Origin: Lichina pygmaea
Taxonomy: Eukaryota > Ascomycota > Lichinomycetes > Lichinales > Lichinaceae
Direction: 5' to 3'
DNA length: 64,000 nt
NCBI GenBank assembly: GCA_963422465.1
Contig: OY730169.1
Span: 2,852,001 to 2,916,000 of the forward strand
Under the pieces are notes generated by a model that searched no databases, was not told where the DNA came from, and saw nothing but the letters and a program-made list of their open reading frames with translations. Below, in pieces: positions 15,376 to 26,800 of this stretch; position 1 is the stretch's first letter, and each line of letters opens with the position of its first letter. The translations under genes were made by a program, and so were the position numbers.

Positions 15376-17231
15376 ATGCCTCCGGTAAGCGACAAGCCCA
15401 GCTCAGTGGCACGCTTTACTCCGTCCATCGTCGTCCACTTGCCCTGTACCCCTATAGTGGTGCCAGTGAATGTATGCTGACCTCGTGGACGGTGCAGGGT
15501 CGGTCCATACGGCAACGCGCCGTGACGAACGAGAATGACGAGGCCAGTACAACTCGCCTCACTCGTGCCAAAGCCGCTGCTCTCGCGACCGATGGCACTT
15601 CAGTATCGCAGTCGACCGCGGCGGTAGCAACAGCAGTCGGATCCAAGAAACCCCTCCAGTCGAAATCTTCGACGACCAACAACACACTCCAACGCCCGGC
15701 CGCACCTCTCAGTCGGAAACGTGCCGCGCTTGGAGACGTCAGCAATGTGGCCAAGTCCGAGGTCGCCGAGGCCAAGGAGATGAAGAAGGCGGCGGCGGGC
15801 ACGGCAAAGCCGGGCCTGGTCTCCAAAGCCAGTCAGGTCGCCGGCGTGCACAAGCCCGGGCGTGCAGTCTCGTCGCGGTCGGTGCTCCCGGCCAAGGCGC
15901 CGGCAAATCGCAAGCCGACGAGCGCCGAGCTCAAGAGACCGGCGAGCGGCTCGGGCGTGATGGGCGGCCTTCCGAAGAAGAGGCAGACCACGTCGACGGC
16001 GAGCCATCAATCGATCAAGGAAGAAGAGTCGGGCCGTGAGCAGGACGTCGAGCCGGCAAATACCAAGGCCTTCACCGTCGAGATCGAGCGGCGCGAGCAG
16101 GTCGAGCTCAGCGTCGACGAGGCACCGCGCTCGCCGGCGTACGAGGACGAAGTGGATCTGAAGGCGGAGCCGGCCGAGATGATCCGGGACCTCGACAACG
16201 AGGATCTCGACGACCCCTTGATGGTGGCCGATTACGTTGTCGAGATCTTCGACTACCTGCGCGAGCTCGAGAAGAAGACGATGCCGAATCCGGACTACAT
16301 GGAGCACCAGGACGAGCTCGAGTGGAAGATGCGCGGCATCCTGGTCGACTGGCTCATCGAGGTGCACGCGCGCTTCCACCTCCTGCCCGAGACGCTCTTC
16401 CTCACCGTCAACATCATCGACCGCTTCCTCTCGATGAAGGTCGTCCAGCTCGACCGGCTGCAGCTCGTCGGCGTCGCCGCCATGTTCATCGCGTCCAAGT
16501 ACGAAGAGGTGCTCTCGCCGCACGTGTCGAGCTTCCGCCACGTCGCCGACGACGGCTTCACCGACCAGGAGATCCTCAGCGCCGAGCGCTTCATCCTCCA
16601 GACGCTCAACTACGACCTCAGCTACCCGAATCCGATGAACTTCTTGCGCCGCATCTCCAAGGCCGACAACTACGACATCCAGACCCGTACCCTGGCAAAG
16701 TATCTGTTGGAGATCAGCCTGCTCGACGACCGTCTCATGCGCTATTGTTCGAGTCACGTCGCGGCCAGCGCCATGTACCTGTCTCGCATGATCCTCGACC
16801 GCGGTGACTGGGTGAGTTGTGACTGCCGTCCATCTCACGGGGCGATCGTTCCAACAGACCTGTCTTCTTCAGAGTGGGTGAGGGGGCGGGGCTGATCGAC
16901 GTGGGTACATCGATAGGACGCCACAATGGCTCACTACTCGGGCTACACCGAAGCCGACATCGACCCTGTCTTCCGGCTCATGGTCGACTACCTTGCTCGG
17001 CCCGTCGCTCACGAAGCTTTCTTCAAGAAATACGCGAGCAAGAAATTCCTCAAGGGTGAGCATTGCACTCCCGCGCGGAGCCATGGCAGTCTGCTAATAG
17101 CTCGTCACATAGCATCCATCCTGACGCGTCAGTGGGCCAAGAGATATTGCGCCGTCGAAGCGACGACCAGCGCCCGCGCCGCTCAGACGATCTACAAGCC
17201 CCGCCCCACCACCGCGGCCGTCTCACGATGA
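15376..17231 (+). CDS. G2/mitotic B-type cyclin
   Basis: This is a regulatory subunit of the mitotic CDK, acting in the nucleus and degraded by the APC/C. Four exons (15376-15384, 15498-16811, 16917-17055, 17113-17231) join in phase to give 526 residues. A destruction box RAALGDVSN spans residues 78-86 and is followed by lysine-rich disordered sequence. The cyclin box begins near residue 240 and carries the B-type hallmark MRGILVDWLIEVH, then FLTVNIIDRFLS and FIASKYEEV. The second cyclin fold covers exons 2-4. The first exon is only nine bases (Met-Pro-Pro), as deduced from a GTAAGC donor right after the start; an alternative acceptor inside that intron would change only the N-terminus. It matches the Clb1/Clb2 and Cdc13 class; which of a fungus's B cyclins it is cannot be said from this alone. 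Confidence 0.92.
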
Positions 17232-18090
17232 AGCACATAGAACGAACGACGCACGTCCTCTTACGAGTTCTACATCGATCATCTCGCGCCAGTTCTCGGA
17301 CGTGCGGACTTGGTGCGAGATGTCAAGGAAGAGTGGTGCGGCAGTAGCAGGCGAGAAAAGAAAGAAGCAAGAAGGGGAAGCAAAGGGAGAAGAAGAGGAT
17401 GAGGAAGCAAAGACGATGAGCAGACCGGAAGAGCGAATCAGCAAACGAAAGATTGAGCCTTGGATTACGGACGGATAGCACCGTACAGATGTGATGAAGC
17501 GGTGGATTGATTGATCTGGCTTCTTTCCCCCATCTCCTTCTCTTCTCCCTTTCCCCTTCTCTTCTCTCCCCGCCGCTACTCCGCTCTACTCTCTCCTTGT
17601 CTTTTGTCTCTTTACACTCTCGTGTCGTGTCATGGCTTTGGATCGTTGGGAGAGGGGAGACACAAGGGAAAGGGAAATGGAAATCGGGCGGGGTTTTCCC
17701 TTTCTTTTCGTCCCTCTTTTGTTCTTTCCTTTCCCCCGCTTTTGTTCCCTCTTTTCTGAGAATTTGGATTAGTGGGTCGACATGCCGGGTGGAAAGAAAA
17801 GAGAGGGAAAAACTTTCAACTATAGCTCCCTCTCACGTCACCCGTTTTTGCCTCTTATCTCGTTGACTCTTGCTCGCCGTGGAAACCCCTTCATCAGAGA
17901 GTCAAGCCCTTGTCCTCCTCCTCCTCCTCCTCCTCCTCCCCCCTCCTCCTCCCCCCTCCTCCTCTTCCTCTGTTTCTTTCTTCCGCCTCCAGTCTGTGGC
18001 CATGGCTCGGTCTGTTGTACGTCTTTTCTGTCCCTCTTGTACTCATCCTCTGGGCCCCTACTTGTTCCTCTTTTCTTCACTGCCACTCGT

Positions 18091-18091
<1 letters not shown>

Positions 18092-18131
<40 letters not shown>
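18092..18131. repeat. (CT)n microsatellite
   Basis: A run of about 20 CT dinucleotides follows a TC-rich stretch. Confidence 0.9.
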
Positions 18132-18136
<5 letters not shown>

Positions 18137-18398
18137 GCTGTGTGTATAAGTGCACTTGAGAGAAAAGAGGCCACCTGACACCAACCAGCCAAACCGAACC
18201 AAAGCCTTACCCTACCTCACCTTCCCTTTTCTTCCAAGATTAAAAAAGAACAACAGAAAGAAACAACGGTGCATGCATCGCCCCGATTTCTGGGCTGTAC
18301 TACTGTACTCTTGTACTCTACTCTCTCTCCAACCCCTCCGTCACCGCCCTCTTCTATTCCGAAAAACCCGCATGAATGCACGTTATGTAACGTCTAGT

Positions 18399-18478
18399 TT
18401 GACCGCTTGGTTGACTGCCTGCTTGACTGCCTGTTTGATTACTTACTTGATTGCTTGCGTGGTTGTTTGATTGTTTGC
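18399..18478. repeat. Degenerate 12-bp repeat
   Basis: About seven diverged copies of TTGACTGCCTGC/TTGATTGCTTGC occur in tandem. Successive T/C and G/A differences grade along the array. Confidence 0.65.
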
Positions 18479-18719
18479 ATACACCTCTTGTCCCGTTGGA
18501 GTCACTCGTCCTGCTAGAGGCTTCTCTGTCGTCCCGCTGAATTTTTGCCTATGTTATCTTGACTGTAGGTTTTTTTACCGGGCTGCTTACTGTTACTGTA
18601 ATGTATTGTTCTCTCCTGCTATCCTGTGTCTTAAAGCTGGAAAGAAGGGCGATCCGAATCGTTTCTCCTCCTTCCTCTCTCCCTCTTCCTTGTTCGGCCC
18701 TATGGTAAGAGAAGGAAGA

Positions 18720-18745
18720 AGGGGGGGGGGGGGGAGGGAGGGGGG
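18720..18745. repeat. G homopolymer-rich run
   Basis: About 14 consecutive G residues are followed by GA-interrupted G runs. Confidence 0.85.
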
Positions 18746-19216
18746 TGGGTGAGTATACCTAGTAGGTATTGAGTATTGAGCATCGAGTACAGTACTGTTG
18801 CCTGGCTAGTATAGGGCGGCAGAAGAATGTTGTAGCCCAGCTGGCAATAGAACGACAGGGAAGGTGCGGCGCGCGTATTGAGTATTGGATGGGTGGTTCT
18901 ACTTCGTCCTTACTGCTCGGACACATAGCTTGGTTTAGCTGCAAGCAGTACTCCTTTCTCATTGCGTCGAGTCTCAACCGACGGACAGAGTACAGTACAC
19001 AGTCTACTTGGTTCGGAGTCTCCTGTTCCCTCGTCTCTTACGTCTCCTCATCGTCGCCCGCCTGCCGTTTCGACCGTAAGAGTCCCTCTTCAGGAGACGG
19101 GGTGCTCTTCGCCAGTAGGGCCAGAGAGGAGTACGGTAACTTGGTCAAAGGAACAAAAGATGACTGGTCGGTTCAGCGGAAGCCTTGGAAGAACTAACGT
19201 CGCGATTTAGCTCGGT

Positions 19217-21253
19217 TCAGTTGTCCTCGTCATTGTTCTCACGGAGCGAGAGGGAGAGGGGAGCGCGCGCGTAGTTAGCGAGAGAATTGTGGAGACAGGC
19301 TGAGGGAAGGGGAGTAGCGGGCAGAAGACATAGCAGAATACGTGCAGCTTGAGATTGGTGAATATGCGTAGATGGGTCTGTCAGGCTGGTAGGTGGTGGC
19401 CAGGCCACGATCGTCCCTATACCGAGGATCCGGAAACATACCTTTTTACGAAACGGATTGAGGTCGTTTGCAGTTACCCCGACTATGTTGGTCGAAGAAG
19501 GCTGCGCTTCGAGCGTAGATGAAGCCTCGGTGCATGGTGCGCGGTGGGTGCGGTCCAGACCTGCGTCTGGGATACGTCGATAGACAAGAAGTCTTCTTGA
19601 CCCTATATTCTCGGATCGCGAAACATCAGCACGAAGATTCACCCATCGAGCATGTGATACGCTCGGGCTCATGCGAGCTCGGCTTGTGCAGATTTAGTTG
19701 ATGCGCAGGCATGGAGACTAGAGCCAGCCCAAGACCTTACATTTGTTGAATCTCTGCAAGCACACGAACATCAAGTGCAACGACGGATGACTCGGGATGT
19801 TGAACTCCGGGCTGTCCGCATCTTCCTCCCCCGTCTCGCTGGCCGTGGGCATCCACAGACAGAGCCGCCCGTCGTCGACCAGCGTCGTGGCCGAGAAGTC
19901 CAGAAGGTCTCGGAGTAGCGCTGTGAAACTGTAAGGTTTCTTCGGCGCGATGTAGCCCGGCGCTCTACATCCTGGTCATTACTTCAACTATCTGCATGTC
20001 CATGTTCGTTCGAAGATACACAACAGTGGCTCGACGCTTGGAGAAAGGCCTTTCTTGCGCGCTTTCAAGACTCGGCCTGAGGAAAGAGACGTCGTACGAC
20101 CAGGTTTGGACTTACCTGTGCGCAAGCTCGCCGTCGATAATAACCGCCTCCCTCCCTCTCTCAGGATCTCGATGACCCAGCACCTTCAGTCCCTCCCGAA
20201 CGCCATACGGTGGATCGCACACGACGCCGTCCAGCCATCTAGCCGCCCTGACTGGCGTGTTCGTGAGATCTGCAATGAAGCCGCCAGTCCAGTGACCGTC
20301 AAGGTCATACTGTTTGAAGTTGCTGGTGATGTTCACACCACCCTTCGAGCCTCTGATAGTGCGGCCGTCGATATCCGATCCCAGCGTCAGTGCACCAAAG
20401 TGCGCACAGGCGATCGGGAAGCTCCCAGTGCCGACAAACGGATCGTAGAAGACCTTTCCTGGCCTAGAAAGCGCTAGGTTGGCTGTGACCAGCGCCAGCT
20501 CCGAGTCCATCGAGGTGGTGGAGAGGTACTTCCTCAGTTTCAGGTCGTACTTCTTGATGATATCTCGGCCGCTATTGGCAATCCAGCGACCGAAGTACAC
20601 CTGTTTCAGTCTGATCCGAGCTCGCGGCGGGGCCTGGTCTGATCTACACTCTTTGCCCTCGGAGGACGTGTCCCACTCCTCAAAGATCCAGAAGCGCTCT
20701 TCTGGCCGAGCCATGACAATGCGTCCAGTGAAGCCAATGTATACGAAAGATTCAATGACCTGACGCAGCTCATCGGGGCCTCGCTTCCCCTGGTAGGCAT
20801 CGAGGTCGAATCTGAACGAACGGTTCCGGTATCGCGGCCACAGATGAGCGCTACGACGACGGACATCCCGATGGAGCTCCTCGTAGTCCTTCCCACGGCC
20901 CCAGACCTCGCAGATGGACTTGGCAAGAACGCTCCTTGGGAAGAACGAACGACATGCTTGAAGCTCACAAGCATAACGGTCTTCATCATCGTCTCCGCTG
21001 CCAAGGAGCGTTCCATCGAGCTTCTTCAGCCTGACGATGCAGAACGGAGACTACTGGAAAACAACATAGGAGATGCTGAGAGTCAGATGCATGAAAGTCG
21101 CGAGTCGAGGGGCAATCAGAGACAGCTGAGTTGACGTACGCCATCTTCGTACGTCACAAATTCAAGCTTGATATGGTGTAGACTAGCCAAGGCCTCCAGT
21201 TCTGCTTTGCGGAACTTTTCATGCACCTGCACCAAACGGATGAGATACTCCAT
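19217..21253 (-). CDS. TRM11: tRNA (guanine-N2-)-methyltransferase Trm11
   Basis: This is the catalytic subunit that, with Trm112, makes m2G at position 10 of cytoplasmic tRNAs. Exons 21140-21253, 20116-21050 and 19741-19964 join in phase, and a fourth exon begins at 19602. The 19603-19740 intron recreates the family motif ending FNKWSRRLLVYRR across its junction. SAM-binding motif I is DPFVGTGSFPIA near residue 240, and the catalytic motif is DPPYGVREG near residue 316. The N-terminus (residues 1-150) fits the THUMP-like region. About 55 residues into exon 4, near 19440, the frame passes a possible GTATGT donor, so the last ~75 residues to the stop at 19217 are uncertain. The first 424 residues are secure. 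Intron 1 uses a GTACGT donor. Confidence 0.9.
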
Positions 21254-21626
21254 TGCTTCCTTCTCTGGCTATACCGTAATCTTCGCGTCCAAAGAGAATT
21301 GACGAGCCCATCAGTCTTTCATGGCCTGGCCAGCTGCCATTACGGTATAGACCACCCCGGAGTTGGACTCTCGACACCATAGACCTAGGGCTAGGTAGAG
21401 TTGGTGCCTCGTAATTGCTAGTGTAGGCACTTGACCTATGGCTAGTTGGGCTAGTGCGTAAATTTTAGGGTCTGATTGTACTTATCAGCTCCACGTTTCA
21501 GCCACGACCATCAGGCTTCAACAGCCATCTTAACGTCACTCGTCCTGTACTGCACTACACGCAGAGGCGTACGGTACCTCTACAGATAAGATGCAGTGTA
21601 GCGATGCTACACACGACTAGTGCCCT
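21254..21626. other. Short intergenic region upstream of TRM11
   Basis: About 370 bp lie between two minus-strand genes: the TRM11 promoter and the end of the deacetylase gene. A GACCTATGGCTAG/CACCATAGACCTAGGGCTAG near-repeat is visible at about 21369-21446. I see no gene. Confidence 0.45.
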
Positions 21627-23460
21627 CTATCCCAACCGCGCAGAAAAAGAATAGCGCGACTGATACCCGTTCCTGAGCTCAATGTCGACCTTATGATCAT
21701 CAGGTATCATCTCATGTTTCAGGCCCCATCCGGCCCGACGACAAAGCTCTGCGACCACGACGTCGCAATCGCCAAGCAGTTCGATGTCAAACTCGACATG
21801 AGAAACGGGCTGAATGACACTTTTTAGCTGCGGGATCTAGCAAGAGAAAAGGGGAAGAGAAGACATCGTTACTGTCACCGCTTACTTCACGAGATATGTA
21901 GATTTGTGGCACGTTCGCCGGTAGCAAGCCGACTACGTTCGACACCGGAGCCACCTTCAGTGAGGTCCCAATGACAATGACCAAGTCCACGAGATCCCGA
22001 TCGTGCTGCTCCAGGCGCTCGTCGAATGCTCTTGGAAGGGCCTCGCCGAAGAAGGTAATATCAGGCTGTCACTCTTAGGTTAGAGGTGTAGCCATGTAGA
22101 GCTGAGGTACGAATTTACCTTCATGACACCCTGATGTCCGTCGCTGGTCTCATCCTCGGCATCCGAGTCAGCACGAGGACGCTTTTTCCGGACGTTCCTG
22201 GTTGCGCCGTTGGCGCGGCGTCTTGACCTCTCGAGAGATGCATTTCTCGAAGCAATCGTGCACTGCGGACAACACGAAACTTTGCCCTCCTTGAGCTCGG
22301 CATAGATCTTCTGGCATTTCACTTTGTGTCCACAAGTCAAGCAGGTGGCACTGGCAAAGGAGCCATGACACTGTATCAATTTCTCAGGCAGGATCCCGGC
22401 CTTTGACTCCAGATCGTCAATGTTCTGGGAATAATTGGTAAGCAGTTTCTGCTTGTCCTGCAAGAGCCGTATGAATGCATGTGTCGGCGAGAATTTGTTG
22501 GTGCTTGGGAGTATATCCTTGGCAACGGAATAGAAGATGCTGTCTTGGTCATGAGCGTCATGAATGAATGTCGGTACATGATAACATCGCTCTCCAGATC
22601 TGACCTTGGATCTTCACGGAACAACTCAATATCAAAGACCTCCTGCGGGTCGCCAAGCCCGAGATGTTCTAGCCTCGAGTAAAGCCCCGTGTCTTTGGAG
22701 CGAAAGTCTGGGATTCCAAGACTCGTAGAGATCTACCTTCCGAATTATCAGTCGATCATGTCCAAAGACAATGGATAGCTCAACTATAACCTCGGGAGAA
22801 CAATCAACCTACGCCAGCGCCCGTCAGTACGATAATGTTGTCGGCGGCCTTCAGGAGGTTGATAGCATCGTCCACGGTATTATACTGATGGAGCTTGATC
22901 CGCTTCGACAGCTCGCGCGTGATGCCGAGGTTGAGAAGAGAACAGAAGGCATCATCAGGGGCACCCTCGAGGAACGGAGGGAGGCGAATGTCGAACGCGG
23001 TACATAGCCTCTTCGCGGTTATCCGTCTTGCCTTGACGGTAGACTTGAGGAACTCGCCGGGCCCCAGCCTGCGTAGGTCCTTCCGATATGCGTTGGCTTC
23101 TTCAAGGCTACAAGCATCCTCCGCTGTTGGATTCGCCGAGGTTTTAGAACGTCAGCCCACTGCCGACGCATTGACAGCCGTGGACGTAGATAGTAGGTCC
23201 TCACGGGGTTGTAAGGGTGGTCCATGAGCCATCCCTTGCAGCGCGTCGGCATACAAGGACTCGGTGGCCCATTCATTGTCTTCGCTTTCGTCATTCTCGC
23301 TTTCTCGTGGTTGGTCTGTCGCACTTCGGTCCTCGGAAGCCGCAACCTTGTCATCACCGACTAATCTCTCTGGTGCTGTACTTGATGCATCGGATTCCGT
23401 GTCTAAGGTTAGGTCTATACACTCGACAGCCGGTTCTTTTTGATGAGACCTGGGTTGCAT
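21627..23460 (-). CDS. Sir2/Hst1-type NAD-dependent protein deacetylase
   Basis: This is a nuclear class I sirtuin that removes acetyl groups from histones, using NAD. Six exons (23205-23460, 22813-23123, 22605-22732, 22119-22539, 21886-22065, 21627-21836) join in phase to give 501 residues. The NAD-binding signature [15 protein letters not shown] begins at residue 187, split by an intron after GAG. QNID lies at 270-273 and the catalytic His at 290 (CHGSF). One zinc pair is CLTC at 298-301, and the second pair lies in CCPQC. FFGEALP and GTSLKVAPV follow. An acidic N-terminal region precedes a conserved fungal block ending GEFLK. A basic insert containing KKRPRADSD follows the second zinc pair. 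The order of motifs and the N-terminal block match Sir2/Hst1 rather than Hst2 or Hst3/4. Confidence 0.92.
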
Positions 23461-23846
23461 TGCAAACTCCAGAAGTTCGTGCGCTGATTGACACTACTCG
23501 TAAACTCGGCAGGTTGGTGGAAACCTAGATTTCGATGGTACTGGGAGGGTCGTGGCGCTCGTTGCTCCGGGCTAGCAATTCCGAGAGTCACCAGAAGTGG
23601 CGTTTAAAGGGATGACATGGCCGTGTTCGAACTTAGGCTGATACACCGCAACTATCAGGGGCTTCATGATTCGGGGCGTATCTACACGACCACAGATTAC
23701 ACAATAGACTGCGTCGCAATGCAGATTTACAAAGTGGACTGCTATCTGATTGCCCTTCGAAATCCCCTCCTGTAAAATATCTAGGAGAAGGGCATCAGTC
23801 ACGGCAGACCATTATACGTCGTCCAATGTGACCGAGTCCATATGAA
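23461..23846. other. Short intergenic region between the deacetylase and MON2
   Basis: About 390 bp lie between two minus-strand genes. A 76-codon minus frame at 23572-23802 starts at ATG but shows no domain. I treat the region as MON2 3' flank plus deacetylase promoter. Confidence 0.45.
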
Positions 23847-26800
23847 TCATGATAAGATGCCCATCTCATCAGCCACCATCTCTGCAACCTTGGACAGCTC
23901 ACTCAGGAGCTCCTGGTCTTGTCGAGCCACCCGCATGGCCTGCCCGATGAAGGGAAAAATCCGGTGAAGGTGCTTTTTGTGCTTTGAAGTCACACCAGGA
24001 GCGTCAGGGATCGCTCGAGACTCGCATTCGAGAGATATAAGCGCTCGGAGGATGTAGAGCAGTTCGCGGCGCTGGGGCGCTGGCTGAGGCATTCGACCTC
24101 GCAAAGGTTGATCCTTTTTGATACTGGTTTAGCCAAACTTCCAGTGATGCATGGATCCGAAAGGGCCCACAACTGCGGTAGCGAAGAGGTCTACTCACGG
24201 CTATGTGGTCACGTAATGGAAGAGCAACACGCAATATAAGAAAAGGGGATGCTGCCTGTGCCAGTCGTACCCGTTCGGGACTTCCATCGCCCTTGGCGAC
24301 GAGGGTGAAGAGCTCATCCAAACATACATAGCACAGTTTGATGCGTGGGTTAGGCGCCGGATTGGACGTCCTCCCCATGCGAATCTCGTAGAGGTCCTCC
24401 AAGATTCTTTCTCCCGAGTCGAGGAGCTCACCCTCATCAAGCTGATGAATAACAGAGCTCCTGAAGAGAATCTCGCAGTAGGCTCTTCTGGTTTCGTCGC
24501 GTATGATCGAGCAGCCCATGCCTGGAGACACCAAATCGCGCAACCTAGAGAAAGCGAGGACGTCGTAGTCATCTTGCGATGGTCCATCGAAATGGAGACG
24601 TCTGGGCGATCTGCCAGGCCGTAAAATGCTCCGTGCAACGATGATGAATCTATTCCAAACGTCCCGGATATCCTGCTCATCTAGCCCGATGTCATGAATC
24701 CGTGTAATGGCTGACGATAATAAAACCAAGGCGGAGCCAATAGCGGTGGTCCTCAGGGTGTCGTCTTTGACCTGGCCCCGCGTTAGAGAGTCATGACTGA
24801 TACATCTAGCCAAGCTACCGATAGTTCCAGCAAAGGCCCCGCTGATATAAAGATTCTCGTTTCGTATGTATTCAAGAACCGTGGATTGCATGTACTCCAT
24901 GGACTTTATGGCAAGAGCGACGTATTTGCGAGGTCGATTCCCATCTTCCAAGGCCCCTTGATCAAACGGAAGACCAATGACTTTCGAAAGCCATCCGATC
25001 AATAAGATGGGTACAGCAGGGATGTCTCGCCGTATGAGCTTAATCGTCTCGAGAATTTTCGTCTGAAGGGGAGTCATAGTTTCCAGACCCGCTGTAGTAG
25101 AGGAGTTGGGAGCGACGATGCAGCTGTGAAGTGACTCAATAATAAGGGTTGTCCGTTCATCAGTAAGACTATGCCTCGTCAAACGGTGTATCTCTTTGAA
25201 TGCTTGTATGTATGCCAGGAGAGCGTCCTGATTCTCTTGAGCCGATGTCGACATCGTGTCGGACTTCGCTGGTAAACCGGAGAGCCACAAGGACCAGATT
25301 GAGTCCAGCAGCGACGTATCCAGTTGGCCGGCTGATTCGACGCTTCCAAGCATCTGTCGAATTGAGCGAAAAACGACGGTGGTCAAGCCAAGACGGCCTT
25401 GATCCAGGACTTGAGCAAAGTACTGGACGATTGCTGCCCAGGACTCCTTCAAATCTTGCGCCGCAAGAAATATGTGGGCATAGCTGCTAAATAGCTCAGC
25501 GACGCCGTGTATGATGCTGATGGTTGTCTCGTCCCATGAAGCCGCTTTTGAAGCGAAGTCTTGTGCGGATGAAGACGGTAGGCTGTTTTTCTGCTCAATA
25601 TTCCTCTCGATCAGTGTTAGAACCACTGATTGCAGACAGGATTGCCATTCCGCTTGGCTCAGCTGGTCGCCGTATCCGTCAAAGACTCGGAATATCGACT
25701 GAATAACGCCTGCTGATATTTAGTGTCCGATAAGAGCCATGCGTGAATCGGAAATTGCGCACCGTTGCGAATGTCCGGCCTCCGATCGACTCCTAGTACT
25801 GTCAAGCGGTGGAGCAAGATCATCCACAGAGCCATATTGGCTTGGTAGCTTTGCGTGCCGACGGCCTGCCGACGAAGTACAACCTCATTTTCTTCCGGGG
25901 CACCTTCTCCGTCGCTGGATTTTGTCTCGGAGCGATTGTGGAGGAACGACGAAAGTTGCCAGAAGAGTGTGATGCTCTAAAGTCTTTCAGTCTCACGTGG
26001 GGGCGAAAACGCCAGGAGATCTCACCGTCAAGGCTATATTGAGATCGTCTTGTTGGTTGCAGAATTCAAACAGCGCGTCGATCAGGGCCAATATGCAGGA
26101 GTTTGGCAAGCATGGCAGAAAGTCAGAGCAGATTAGCTGTACAGAGCCGAAGGCCGGCCGCATCAAGTAGCTGAAAATTGCCGCTGGTGGAACCTCGGGG
26201 GTTTTCTTGAGCTCCTTTCTTTTCATCGGGTCATGGCGGGCTGTGCGAGTAGGCTCGAAGACGCTTGCAACAACCGCGAAGACCCCCTCCCATCCAGTGT
26301 CTAGTACCTCTCCGCGATGCTCCAGAACCACCTTCAGGCTCTCCAAAGCCGATCTCTGTATACCAAGGTCAATTTTACCCAGACCCATCGGATCCTCTTT
26401 GGGCTGTTCCTGCAAAGCTTGTATCATGTTGTACAAGGGGTACATGAAGACAGGTTGACCGTCAACGAGCGCAAGCTCTAGATGCTGCATTCGTGAAGTT
26501 GCTGCATCACGGACGAAGGCGTTGAGTATTTCGGCGGATTTCAGCCGGAGAGAGCTGTCCACAACCGGGGAGCAAGTCCACCAGACGAGCCTTTCGACGA
26601 GCATCTTCAAGCCGGTTTCGCTGGCGTCAAGAACGACCAATCTCTCCAAATTAATCCTCATGAGCGATCCAATGATTTGAAGGTTGAAATGACCAGAGTG
26701 CATGAGCGATGGTGCCAAAGCATGCGCGCCAGGGGACTTTGGGCGAATCGGAGTTCCTTCTGGCGGGGACTGTGCCACCTGACTCGCTCTATTGGGCGAG

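Larger units (their letters stand above)
17232..19216. other. Convergent intergenic region with low-complexity runs
   Basis: This lies between the cyclin gene and TRM11. It holds a (CCT)n run at 17913-17940, a (CT)n run at 18092-18131, a degenerate TTGACTGCCTGC-like repeat at 18399-18478 and a G-rich run at 18720-18745. Open frames at 18769-19197 have no recognisable motif or splice context. Confidence 0.55.

Noticed and set aside
15600-16838. 412-codon open frame antisense to the cyclin gene
   Set aside because: It mirrors the GC-rich cyclin exon, its translation is Val/Asp/Glu/Leu-biased with no domain, and the sense strand carries an unmistakable cyclin.
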